A stretch of 46,396 nucleotides of DNA, from NCBI GenBank assembly GCA_016782485.1, contig JADHYK010000003.1, forward strand, positions 1 to 46,396. The letters run 5' to 3'. The notes beneath the pieces were generated by a model. It saw only the letters and a list, made by a program, of their open reading frames with translations, was not told the DNA's origin and made no database searches. Positions 7,904 to 15,493 of this stretch are shown in pieces (positions within the stretch are counted from its first letter, which is position 1; every line of letters begins with the position of its first letter). Made by a program: the position numbers and the translations under genes. The stretch comes from Candidatus Omnitrophota bacterium (GTDB lineage Bacteria > Omnitrophota > Gorgyraeia > Gygaellales > Profunditerraquicolaceae).

Positions 7904-8509
7904 ATGGACGATTTAGCATTTGTCCAGAGCTGTATCAGGCAGGATCCATTTGCCTGGGATGAATTCGTTGAGAAATATTCACGCCTTATCTACAGTTACA
8001 TCCACAGAGTCTTACATAGCAAGGGTATTGCCGCCTCAGAAAGTTACGCCGGCGATATCTGCCAGGAACTCTTTCATTCCTTAATCAAGGACAATTTTAA
8101 AAAGCTAAAGACCTACCGCGCTAAAAACGGCTGCTCTCTGGCCAGCTGGCTGAGGCAGGTTAGCGTTAATTTTACCATAGATTATACCCGCAGGATAAAG
8201 CCGGCGGTTTCTATGGACCAGGACGAAGAGGGCAGGGGCCCCTTAAAAAATATTCTTGCCGGCGGCGCAGTTTCGGCGCTGGATGCGCTTATCGGCAAAG
8301 AAAAAATTAGCGGCCTGCACGAATGTATCGACAGGCTGGATAACGAAGATAAATATTTTCTGGAATTATACCTGAACCGCGGGATCAAGCCGGAAAAGTT
8401 AAAGAAACATTTTAAAGTCTCGCGCAGCGCCATAGACATGCGCAAGCTCCGGCTGATAGCGCGCCTGCGGGAGTGTTTCAAGAGCAAAGGTTTTGTGTTA
8501 GATTCTTAA
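7904..8509 (+). CDS. ECF-like sigma-70 family RNA polymerase sigma factor
   Basis: The 201-residue protein has a sigma region 2 at about residues 8-98, with D-I-C-Q-E-L-F and the C-S-L-A-S-W-L-R-Q-V-S-V-N-F-T-I-D-Y-T-R-R block that contacts core and the -10. A linker follows, then a region 4-like helix-turn-helix at about 145-190 (L-K-K-H-F-K-V-S-R-S-A-I-D-M-R-K). There is no region 3. It heads a tight unit with a zinc-finger protein and a CHAT-TPR protein, which suggests a regulated alternative sigma factor. Region 4 is diverged, so the DNA element it recognises cannot be predicted. Confidence 0.85.
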   Translation: MDDLAFVQSCIRQDPFAWDEFVEKYSRLIYSYIHRVLHSKGIAASESYAGDICQELFHSLIKDNFKKLKTYRAKNGCSLASWLRQVSVNFTIDYTRRIKPAVSMDQDEEGRGPLKNILAGGAVSALDALIGKEKISGLHECIDRLDNEDKYFLELYLNRGIKPEKLKKHFKVSRSAIDMRKLRLIARLRECFKSKGFVLDS

Positions 8510-8547
8510 TTTTCTTGCGTCTATTATAGTAGGAGAGGAATACGGCG

Positions 8548-9261
8548 ATGACCAATAAATTAGAGGCTTTGATCAAGTCGGTTTATAACAGCTGGCAGGC
8601 CGCTCAAAAACAACAACAGCAGCAGCAGGGCGCGCACCCCGATGAAGAGGCCTTGGCCTGTTTTCTTGAAGGCCGCCTGAGCGAGCAGGAGGGCGAGGCG
8701 ATAAAGGCGCATTTAGTAAGTTGCCGGGATTGCTCTGAGGCCTTCAGCCTGAGCCTGGAGATGGAGAATCTTGAGGAAAGCCAGCTGCCGCAAGGTGCGC
8801 TTACCTATATAAAGGAGCTGCTGGCAGGCGCAGATACGGGTTCTCTATTGGAGATAGTCCTGCAATTTAAAGAGAGGGCGATAGAGATTTTAAGGACCAG
8901 CGGCGATGTGCTTTTCGGCCAGGAGGTGCTGGCGGCTTCGCTTTTACGTGCGCGCAAGATAAAGGATTTCCGGGACGAGGTTATCATCCTGAAAGATTTC
9001 AAAGAGTTAAGGGTCCAGATCAGGGTGGAGAATAAGTCAGGCAGGAGCTTTGACCTGAATATCTCGGTAAAAGATAAAGAAACGCAGAAGGTGATTAAGG
9101 ATTTAAGGGTTACGCTTATCAGGGAGGACCTGGAGCTGGAGTCTTACCTTACCGGCTCAGGAGCGGTAACTTTTGAGCATGTATTATTAGGCAAGTATAA
9201 ACTGGAGATCTCCGGTATCGACGATAAGCTTGCTACGGTATTATTGGATATAAAGAGCTGA
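8548..9261 (+). CDS. Soluble zinc-finger (zf-HC2 type) anti-sigma factor candidate
   Basis: The 237-residue protein begins with a short helix and a six-glutamine run (Q22-Q27), followed by a putative anti-sigma zinc finger with ligands H30, H55, C59 and C62 (H-x24-H-x3-C-x2-C). A helical middle region follows. The C-terminal part (about residues 150-237) looks all-beta, possibly a small Ig-like domain. Unlike most ECF anti-sigma factors it has no membrane segment. Its position directly after the sigma gene and three bases before the CHAT-TPR gene supports pairing with both. The anti-sigma role is inferred from the zinc motif and context. Confidence 0.75.
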   Translation: MTNKLEALIKSVYNSWQAAQKQQQQQQGAHPDEEALACFLEGRLSEQEGEAIKAHLVSCRDCSEAFSLSLEMENLEESQLPQGALTYIKELLAGADTGSLLEIVLQFKERAIEILRTSGDVLFGQEVLAASLLRARKIKDFRDEVIILKDFKELRVQIRVENKSGRSFDLNISVKDKETQKVIKDLRVTLIREDLELESYLTGSGAVTFEHVLLGKYKLEISGIDDKLATVLLDIKS

Positions 9262-9263
9262 CC

Positions 9264-11471
9264 ATGCAGGAAGAGAGCCCTCTGGTTTTGGATATATTAA
9301 AGCAGGACAGTAACCTGAAGATGAGCCTCTTCGAGCAAAAAGAGGTTGCCTCGACGTTAAGGCATTACAACCTCTGCCGGGTCTCGTTTACGGAAATCGA
9401 CAGCTTATGCCAGGAGGCAGTATCTCTTCTGAATAAGGCTAATCAGCGGGGGGCCCTGGAGCTTGAGCTGATTAAGGGCCTGACTAAGACCGGACAGCTA
9501 CTCTGGGACCATTTACTTAGTGCCCCGGTAAAAAACAGGCTCAAAAACACCCGTATCCCGGATTTAATCCTCTCCATAGACGAAGAATTAATCAATATTC
9601 CCTGGGAGCTGCTTTATGACGGAAGTAATTTCCTCTGCCTGAACTTTAATCTGGGCCGGGTGGTTAGGACTAAAGAGGAGCCGGCCGCAGTGCATTACCG
9701 CAGTCAGGCCGCAGTCCCGAATATGCTGATTATGGCTAATCCCACCGACGATTTGCATTCCGCATACCTGGAAGGGCTGAACATAAAAAACCAATTCGAC
9801 CGCAGGAGAAATAAAATCTACATTGATTTTAAGTCTACCCGGATCGATAAGCTGTACGTCAAGAAAAACCTTTGCGATTACGATATCGTGCATTTTGCCG
9901 GCCACTGTGAATACCAGCCCGATAATCCTTCTGAGAGCGGCTGGGTGTTAAGCGACGGCAGGTTCACCGCCGAAGATATAATGGCGATGGGTTCGACATT
10001 CTCTCTGCCGACGCTTATTTTTTCCAATGCCTGCCATTCCGCAGAATCCGCTGCGGGCCTCTTAAGCCAGGATTACCAGAAAGAGAATTACGGCCTTTCC
10101 TCGGCATTTTTATTTTCCGGGGTGCGCCATTATATCGGCTCGGTGCGCAGGATAGAAGATGACTTGAGCCTTTTATTTGCAAAGGAGTTCTATGCCCAGT
10201 TAATCTCCGGCAGGCCCGTAGGGGGCTGTATGCGCATGGCCCGGCTTGCCCTGATCAGGCAATGCGGGATCAACAATATCGCCTGGGCAAGCTACCTTCT
10301 TTACGGAGACCCTAATTTCGCCATTTTTAGAGAAAAGATAAAAGAGGCAAAACCGAAAAAAAGAAAAGGGCTTTTATATTATAAAAAACAGTTAGCCCTG
10401 GTTTCTCTGGCAGCAGCCGCTGTCTCTCTGGGGATATTGCTCTATGCCTGGCTGCCTTCTTTGAATCCCAGTGTTTATTTTCTTTTGTCAAAGTCGCGTA
10501 AATTATATCTTAACGGGAAAAACCAGGAGGTTATTTCCTTATGCGGGCGCATTATCGAAAAGGAACCGGAGTTTCTGGCAGCATACCCTTTGCTTGCCGA
10601 TGCCTACAAAAGGACAGGGGATGAAGAAAACGCCTTAAAACATTATTTTGAATACGCGCGATTCAGCGAACGCCGGGCCGATAAAAAAAACTTAGCCTCG
10701 GCATACCTCTCGATAGGCTGGTTTTATCATCTTGAGGGCGAGCATACCAAGGCCATTGATTTCTATAACAAGGCACTGGCGGTGAGTACGGATAATAAAG
10801 ACAAGTTAAACCAAGCCGATGCCTTAGGAAAAATGGCGGTCTGGTATATGGATAAGGAAGATAACGATAAGGCGCTGGAGCTGTTAACCAGGAGCGCTGA
10901 GATTAACCGCCAGAGAATAAATCATTATAAACACAGGTATAACCTGGCCTGCGATTATTTTAACCTCGGCCTGTTATTCACCAATAAAGATGACCTGGCG
11001 ACGGCAAAGGAGTTTTACCAGAAAAGCTACTTGCTCTTTGAAAAACTGAAACTCAAACACGAGCTGAGCGATTATTATTTCAATATCGGCGAAATCCACC
11101 TTTTTGAAAAGGAGTACCAGAAGGCGCTGGATTCTTATATGAAGGGCCTGGAGATTGACCTGGCACAGGGGAACAGGCAAAGCATCGCCAGCGATTACAG
11201 TATGATCGCAGAGCTGTATATGGCAATGGATGATTTAGGGGAGGCAGAGGAGTATTTTCGCAGTTCCATCGCCCTGGCCAAAGAGATAAATGCCCGCCCG
11301 GAGCTGGCAGAGGCTTATTACCGGCTGGGGGTGCTTTATAAGAAGAAGCCGGGTAAAAGACACCGGGCCAGGGAGTGCCTGCGCCAGGCGCAGGAGATTT
11401 ACCGTTCAATCAACGCAGAAGCGGGGTTCCAGGAGGCTAGAAATGAACTTTTGACCCTGACCAGCAGGTAA
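9264..11471 (+). CDS. CHAT-domain caspase-like protease fused through a membrane helix to TPR repeats
   Basis: The 735-residue protein has a CHAT domain at about residues 95-352. It shows I-N-I-P-W-E-L-L-Y-D-G, the catalytic histidine in HFAGH (H214), the catalytic cysteine in SNACHS (C257), and the terminal L-L-Y-G-D-P. A basic stretch (KPKKRK) precedes a single membrane helix at about 376-397. At least seven TPR units follow (about 405-730; for example S-I-G-W-F-Y-H-L-E-G-E-H-T-K-A-I-D-F-Y-N-K-A-L). By the positive-inside rule the protease side is cytoplasmic and the TPR side extracytoplasmic. With the adjacent sigma and anti-sigma genes this suggests signal-triggered proteolysis. That is an inference. 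Confidence 0.88.
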   Translation: MQEESPLVLDILKQDSNLKMSLFEQKEVASTLRHYNLCRVSFTEIDSLCQEAVSLLNKANQRGALELELIKGLTKTGQLLWDHLLSAPVKNRLKNTRIPDLILSIDEELINIPWELLYDGSNFLCLNFNLGRVVRTKEEPAAVHYRSQAAVPNMLIMANPTDDLHSAYLEGLNIKNQFDRRRNKIYIDFKSTRIDKLYVKKNLCDYDIVHFAGHCEYQPDNPSESGWVLSDGRFTAEDIMAMGSTFSLPTLIFSNACHSAESAAGLLSQDYQKENYGLSSAFLFSGVRHYIGSVRRIEDDLSLLFAKEFYAQLISGRPVGGCMRMARLALIRQCGINNIAWASYLLYGDPNFAIFREKIKEAKPKKRKGLLYYKKQLALVSLAAAAVSLGILLYAWLPSLNPSVYFLLSKSRKLYLNGKNQEVISLCGRIIEKEPEFLAAYPLLADAYKRTGDEENALKHYFEYARFSERRADKKNLASAYLSIGWFYHLEGEHTKAIDFYNKALAVSTDNKDKLNQADALGKMAVWYMDKEDNDKALELLTRSAEINRQRINHYKHRYNLACDYFNLGLLFTNKDDLATAKEFYQKSYLLFEKLKLKHELSDYYFNIGEIHLFEKEYQKALDSYMKGLEIDLAQGNRQSIASDYSMIAELYMAMDDLGEAEEYFRSSIALAKEINARPELAEAYYRLGVLYKKKPGKRHRARECLRQAQEIYRSINAEAGFQEARNELLTLTSR

Positions 11472-11479
11472 TATGGAGA

Positions 11480-11603
11480 TCCTTCGCCCTTCACTTCGTC
11501 CTTCGCCATGCTCAGGACTCGATGGACGATTCTGAACAAAGTGAAGAATCTCGCACATTGACTTACGCTCCTTTGTAGTCGCATAAGTCAACCGCTCATA
11601 AAA
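11480..11603. repeat. Mosaic palindromic intergenic repeat, copy A
   Basis: The region holds ATCCTTCG...CTCAGGACT and then a second hairpin, TTGACTTACG...CATAAGTCAA (one G-U pair), framed by TCGCACA and CCGCTCATAAA. The same framed module recurs before rpsI, before the small basic protein and before the first pilin. Confidence 0.7.
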
Positions 11604-11608
11604 TTTAT

Positions 11609-11636
11609 TTGACTTAATAAAAAAATATGGTATACT
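11609..11636 (+). promoter_or_regulatory. Promoter of rplM-rpsI, near-leaderless
   Basis: A -35 TTGACT (11609-11614) is followed after 16 bases by a -10 TATACT (11631-11636). The ATG at 11646 lies only nine bases beyond the -10, and no Shine-Dalgarno is visible. The mRNA leader would be at most a few bases. Confidence 0.7.
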
Positions 11637-11645
11637 TTTAACTCT

Positions 11646-12077
11646 ATGAATAAGACCTTCGAACCTAAAAAAACAGACGTAAAGCTGCAGTGGTATCTGG
11701 TAGATGCCAGGGATAAGATATTGGGCAGGCTTGCTGCCCGGGTGGCTACGATATTAAGGGGCAAACACAAGGCTATTTTTAGCCCGCACCTGGATACCGG
11801 TGATGGCGTGATTGTGATAAACGCATCAAGAATTAAGGTTACCGGAAGAAAACTTAAAAATAAGGTATACCGGCGTTATTCCGGTTACCCCGGAGGCCTG
11901 CGAGAAGTAACCCTGGAAAACATGCTTAAAAATAAACCCGCTACGGTTATCCAGTTAGCTGTGGAGCGCATGTTGCCCAAAGGGCATTTAAGCAGAAAGA
12001 TGCTTAAGAAATTAAAGGTTTACGTTGACGAAAAGCATCCCCATCAAGATCAAAAACCGGTTATTCTGGAGGTATAG
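11646..12077 (+). CDS. rplM: 50S ribosomal protein L13
   Basis: The 143-residue protein is a full-length L13, an early-assembly protein of the large subunit that binds 23S rRNA. Typical features are W-Y-L-V-D-A-R-D-K-I-L-G-R-L-A at about 17-31, the L-R-G-K-H-K block near residue 40, G-D-x-V-I-V-I-N-A near 52, and the conserved M-L-P-K-G-H-L near residue 113. It pairs with rpsI as in most bacteria. The two genes are 110 bases apart here because a repeat element sits between them. Confidence 0.97.
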   Translation: MNKTFEPKKTDVKLQWYLVDARDKILGRLAARVATILRGKHKAIFSPHLDTGDGVIVINASRIKVTGRKLKNKVYRRYSGYPGGLREVTLENMLKNKPATVIQLAVERMLPKGHLSRKMLKKLKVYVDEKHPHQDQKPVILEV

Positions 12078-12089
12078 TGAATTTAAGCT

Positions 12090-12186
12090 AGATCCTTCGT
12101 CCGCCATAAATCTTGGCGGACTCAGGATTAATTCGCGCATTAACTTACTCGCACTATCGTGTTCGTAAGTTAAGCGCTCATTAAGT
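12090..12186. repeat. Mosaic palindromic intergenic repeat, copy B (rplM-rpsI gap)
   Basis: Two hairpins are adjacent. The first is bounded by ATCCTTCG and CTCAGGAT, with inner arms TCCGCCA and TGGCGGA. The second is TTAACTTAC...GTAAGTTAA, framed by ATTCGCGCA and GCGCTCATTAAG. The element runs to within two bases of the rpsI ATG. Confidence 0.8.
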
Positions 12187-12187
12187 T

Positions 12188-12583
12188 ATGGACGAAACGA
12201 AAAAATATACGGCAGTGGGAAGGCGTAAGGAATCGGTGGCCAGTGTGCGGCTTTTCCCCGGTAAAGGCGATATTACGGTAAACCGGAGGCCTTATGAAAA
12301 GTATTTTCTGCGCGAGACCGACAGGATTATCATCAAGCAGCCTTTGGTTATAACCAATAATACGGATAAATTCGATATTATTGCCAATATTAAAGGCGGG
12401 GGGCTTACCGGACAGGCGGGCGCTTTGAGGCTGGGTATTGCCCGTATCCTGATGTCAATAGAGCCGCAGCTGAAGGATGTTTTGCGTAAACAGGGGTTCT
12501 TAACGCGCGACCCGCGCATGAAGGAGCGCAAGAAATACGGCTTAAAGGGCGCGCGCAGGCGCTTCCAGTGGACTAAGAGATAG
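12188..12583 (+). CDS. rpsI: 30S ribosomal protein S9
   Basis: The 131-residue protein is a complete S9, a small-subunit protein whose basic C-terminal tail reaches the P-site tRNA. It shows the N-terminal Y-T-A-V-G-R-R-K-E-S-V-A-S-V-R, the G-G-G-L-T-G-Q-A-G-A-L-R-L-G-I-A-R core, and the canonical ending of R-D-P-R-M-K-E-R-K-K-Y-G then R-R-R-F-Q-W-T-K-R. No Shine-Dalgarno is visible before the ATG, where a repeat element abuts. A strong terminator follows. Confidence 0.97.
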   Translation: MDETKKYTAVGRRKESVASVRLFPGKGDITVNRRPYEKYFLRETDRIIIKQPLVITNNTDKFDIIANIKGGGLTGQAGALRLGIARILMSIEPQLKDVLRKQGFLTRDPRMKERKKYGLKGARRRFQWTKR

Positions 12584-12622
12584 GAGGACGTTGAGAGGAA
12601 ATTAAAAATCCGATTTTTCTTT

Positions 12623-12650
12623 AAATCCCGCTGGAAGAGCGGGATTTTTT
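12623..12650 (+). terminator. Rho-independent terminator of rplM-rpsI
   Basis: A 10-bp stem (AAATCCCGCT, 12623-12632, with 12638-12647) closes a GGAAG loop and runs into a T6 tract. Confidence 0.9.
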
Positions 12651-12654
12651 ATTT

Positions 12655-13105
12655 GCCCTGTTCCGGGGTATTACTCGCGGAATGGGAACTACCCCTGTCA
12701 CTCTTCTCGTCCTGATATCTCCTGCTGCGGCTTTGTTCACGCGCTAAAATTTTCGCAAAGGGAACTGCCCCCTGTTACTCTTCTCGCTCAAGTCGCTTTT
12801 GCCTTTCGTTTTGCTCAAGGCCGGCAAAGGTCTCTCGTCCGCCACAGTACTTTGGCGGACTCAAGCATGCTTTGCCTAAAAGCTCCATTCGCTGCGAAGA
12901 GTGCCAGGTGCATTTCCCTTTGTTGACGAAACCTCAAGCCCCGGCTCTGAACGAACATAAGGCGCGCAGGAGCATGTATATGAGGCGAGACTTTTTAGGG
13001 CTTCTCTTCTATGAAACCCCCTGTGGGGGATGGGGGGACCCACCCAAAAAGTCGAGACGAATGCGACGAGCACCGCAGTGAGAGAAGAGCCGGGGGTTGA
13101 GGTTG
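12655..13105. repeat. Composite of hairpins and direct repeats; no credible gene
   Basis: This non-coding stretch between rpsI and argC holds an imperfect direct repeat of about 38 bases (12675-12712 and 12753-12790) sharing GGGAACT, CCCCTGT and ACTCTTCTCG. It also holds a TCCGCCA/TGGCGGA hairpin (about 12840-12862) and a larger palindrome, GACTTTTT (about 12990) with AAAAAGTC (about 13047), nested inside CTTCTCTT and GAGAGAAG arms. Two overlapping open frames of about 65-69 codons here look accidental. I see no tRNA or known ncRNA. Confidence 0.6.
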
Positions 13106-13179
13106 AGATAGTGGAAGAGTAATTATTGTTTAACCTTAACGAGATGTTGCAATTATCAATGTATCGACGAGAAAAATAC

Positions 13180-13208
13180 TTGACGTCGACGGTTTTTTGG
13201 CTTAATAT
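13180..13208 (+). promoter_or_regulatory. Promoter of the arginine cluster
   Basis: A -35 TTGACG (13180-13185) lies 17 bases before a -10 TAATAT (13203-13208). A GGAG (13225-13228) lies five bases before the ATG at 13234. This fixes the argC start, because an upstream ATG at 13126 would place the promoter inside the gene. No obvious arginine operator could be picked out. Confidence 0.7.
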
Positions 13209-13233
13209 GAACCTGATATCTAAAGGAGTGGAA

Positions 13234-14256
13234 ATGATTAACGTAGCTATAATGGGCGCAACCGGTTACGCAGGAGAGGAATTAATCGGCATTCTTCTTA
13301 GGCATCCCGGGGTGCGCATTAAAAATATTTCGGCAAAAATTGAGGCACCCGCCAGAATATCCCGGATTTACCCGAAGTTTCAAAATAGAATAGACCTGGT
13401 CTGTGCCGAACCGGACCTCAAAGAAATTATTGCCTCTTGCGACTTAGTCTTTCTGGCTCTGCCGCATACGGTCTCAATGGAGTTCGTCCCCAAATTAATC
13501 AAAGCGGGTAAAAGGGTTATTGACCTGAGCGCCGACTACAGGTTTAAAGATGCGGCAGTTTACGAAAAACACTATAACCACAGGCATAAAGATAAAACAC
13601 TATTGCCGGCTGCCGTTTTTGGCCTGCCGGAAATTTACCGGGCCAGGATTAAAACAGCTAGACTTATCGCTAACCCCGGCTGTTACCCGACGGCAAGCAT
13701 ATTGGGGCTGGGGCCGCTGGCGGCTTTTGGTTTAGTTGAGCCGGGCTCCATAATCATTGACGCAAAATCAGGGGTAACCGGCGCAGGAAGAAAAATGAGC
13801 GAGAGTTTTCTTTTCCCGCAGATTAATGAGGATTTTAAGGCCTACAAAGTGGATGTTCATCAGCATGCCCCGGAGATTGACCAGGAGTTGTCGAAATTAG
13901 CCGGTAAAAAATTGAAAGTGACCTTTGTGCCGCATTTATTGCCGTTAAACAGAGGAATTTTAGCAACCATCTATGCCAGGAAAACGCCGGCTAAACAGCG
14001 GGCGAAAGAGAAATTGGCCAGCCTGTACAGGAAATTTTATAAAAAAGAACCCTTTGTAAGAATAAGAGATGAAGGGGAATTCCCCGCGTTAAAGGATGTT
14101 GCCGGGACCAATTTCTGCGATATCGGGATTAAGGAAAGCGCTGAATGCATAATCGTCATCGCTGCCATCGATAATTTATTGAAAGGCGCATCCGGCCAGG
14201 CAGTGCAGAACATGAATATCATGTATGGCTTTGCGGAGGATACGGCCCTGTTATGA
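13234..14256 (+). CDS. argC: N-acetyl-gamma-glutamyl-phosphate reductase
   Basis: The 340-residue enzyme makes N-acetylglutamate semialdehyde from the acyl phosphate using NADPH, the third step of arginine synthesis. It has the nucleotide-binding G-A-T-G-Y-A-G-E-E-L at 8-17, the catalytic cysteine in NPGCYPTA (C150), and the H-Q-H-A-P-E-I motif (H209/H211). The family length is about 340-350, which supports the ATG at 13234 over a start 36 codons upstream. Its stop overlaps the argJ start by four bases (ATGA), so the two are translationally coupled. Confidence 0.96.
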   Translation: MINVAIMGATGYAGEELIGILLRHPGVRIKNISAKIEAPARISRIYPKFQNRIDLVCAEPDLKEIIASCDLVFLALPHTVSMEFVPKLIKAGKRVIDLSADYRFKDAAVYEKHYNHRHKDKTLLPAAVFGLPEIYRARIKTARLIANPGCYPTASILGLGPLAAFGLVEPGSIIIDAKSGVTGAGRKMSESFLFPQINEDFKAYKVDVHQHAPEIDQELSKLAGKKLKVTFVPHLLPLNRGILATIYARKTPAKQRAKEKLASLYRKFYKKEPFVRIRDEGEFPALKDVAGTNFCDIGIKESAECIIVIAAIDNLLKGASGQAVQNMNIMYGFAEDTALL

Positions 14257-15389
14257 TCATCTCTAAAAAGGCGATTCTGCCTTTAGGTTTTAAGGCCGGT
14301 GCTGTCTCCTGCGGTTTAAAGAAGTCGGGTAAACCGGATTTAGCGCTTTTTTATTCGCAAGTCCCCGCAAAGGCCGCCTGTTTATTTACCGCCAATAAAA
14401 TTCAGGCTGCTCCTATTAAGGTAAGCAAGAGGCACCTTGCGGCCCATAAGGAATTCCGGGCGATTATAGTCAATAGCGGCAATGCCAATGCCTTCACGGG
14501 AAACAAAGGGATTATTGACGCTAATACCACAGCCGAAAGTTTAGCCGCAGTCCTGGGAATAGAGAAGAAAAGTATCCTTGTAGGCTCGACGGGCATTATC
14601 GGCAGGAGGCTGGAGGTTTCCAAGATAAAAAGCCGCCTGCCGGAGCTGGTCAGCGGCTTGTCAGAACAGGGCATAAATAATGCCAAAAGGGCGATAATGA
14701 CAACCGATACTTTTACGAAAGAGATTACCGTCCGCTTCGCTATCGGAAAGCAGAAAGTTACCCTCTGCGGTATTGCCAAGGGTGCAGGTATGATCGCTCC
14801 TGAGCTGGCGACGATGCTGGTATTTATTTTTAGTGACGCCAATATCAGCGCCGGGGCGTTAGAGAGGGCATTGCAGGAAGCGGCAGAGAGTTCTTTCAAC
14901 TGTATCAGCGTAGACGGATGCATGAGCACCAACGACAGCGTGTTCTTGCTGGCAAACGGCGCTTCAGGGTGCGCCTTAATAGATAATCAGAAGAATTTTA
15001 ATCTTTTTTCCAATGCCCTGAATAAGGTTTGCCTGGAGCTGGCAAAATTGATTATCCGGGATGCCGAGGGGGCAACTAAATTTATTAAGATCCAAGTCGG
15101 CAGGGCAAAGAATTATGCCCAGGCAAAAAAAGCGGCGTTAGCCATCGCCAACTCCGTGCTATTTAAGACCGCTATCTACGGGGAAAATCCCAATTTCGGC
15201 AGGATTGTCGCCGCAATCGGCTCAAGCGGGATAGAGGTAAGAGAAAAAGACTTAAATATTAGATTAAGCTCTTTAAATAAAAGAGAAATAAATGTATATG
15301 TGTCTCTTCAGAGAGGAAAAGCAAGCGCGACGGTTTATACATCGGATTTGACACCGGAGTATGTGAAGATAAACGCGGAATATAACTAA
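14253..15389 (+). CDS. argJ: Glutamate N-acetyltransferase (ArgJ), probably bifunctional
   Basis: The 378-residue protein transfers the acetyl group from N-acetylornithine back to glutamate and cleaves itself into two chains. The self-cleavage site is A186-T187 in A-P-E-L-A-T-M-L-V, with T187 as nucleophile. The oxyanion/active-site segments G-S-T-G-I-I-G and T-T-D-T-F-T-K-E are present. No argA-like gene is visible here, and ArgJ proteins of this type can also use acetyl-CoA, so it may both start and recycle the pathway. That bifunctionality is inferred. Confidence 0.95.
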   Translation: MIISKKAILPLGFKAGAVSCGLKKSGKPDLALFYSQVPAKAACLFTANKIQAAPIKVSKRHLAAHKEFRAIIVNSGNANAFTGNKGIIDANTTAESLAAVLGIEKKSILVGSTGIIGRRLEVSKIKSRLPELVSGLSEQGINNAKRAIMTTDTFTKEITVRFAIGKQKVTLCGIAKGAGMIAPELATMLVFIFSDANISAGALERALQEAAESSFNCISVDGCMSTNDSVFLLANGASGCALIDNQKNFNLFSNALNKVCLELAKLIIRDAEGATKFIKIQVGRAKNYAQAKKAALAIANSVLFKTAIYGENPNFGRIVAAIGSSGIEVREKDLNIRLSSLNKREINVYVSLQRGKASATVYTSDLTPEYVKINAEYN

Positions 15390-15490
15390 GTGAGGGCACA
15401 ACTTATGGAACGACAGTGAACATAAGTTGTCTAGCCGAACTTATCCTGAGTCCTTAAGCGAAGCCAAGGACGAAGGATCTTAAGTGAGGA
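15390..15490. repeat. Mosaic palindromic intergenic repeat, copy C (argJ-argB gap)
   Basis: One hairpin, ACAACTTATG...CATAAGTTGT (15398-15430), is followed by a second running ATCCTGAGTCCTT...AAGGACGAAGGAT (about 15443-15478). The second is the reverse-oriented form of the ATCCTTCG...CTCAGGAT termini seen elsewhere. Confidence 0.8.
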
Positions 15491-15493
15491 CTG

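Noticed and set aside
9264-11471. CHAT-TPR protein as part of a type III-E CRISPR (Craspase) locus
   Set aside because: No CRISPR array, gRAMP/Cas7-11 gene or Cas1 is in the window, and the protein has a membrane helix and reversed domain order (CHAT then TPR).
12872-13081. Open frames of about 65-69 codons on both strands between rpsI and argC
   Set aside because: They lie in palindromic repeat sequence, lack ribosome-binding sites, overlap on opposite strands and have no protein-like motif.
13126-13233. Upstream ATG as the argC start
   Set aside because: It would place the -35/-10 promoter and the Shine-Dalgarno inside the gene and add 36 residues not found in ArgC proteins.
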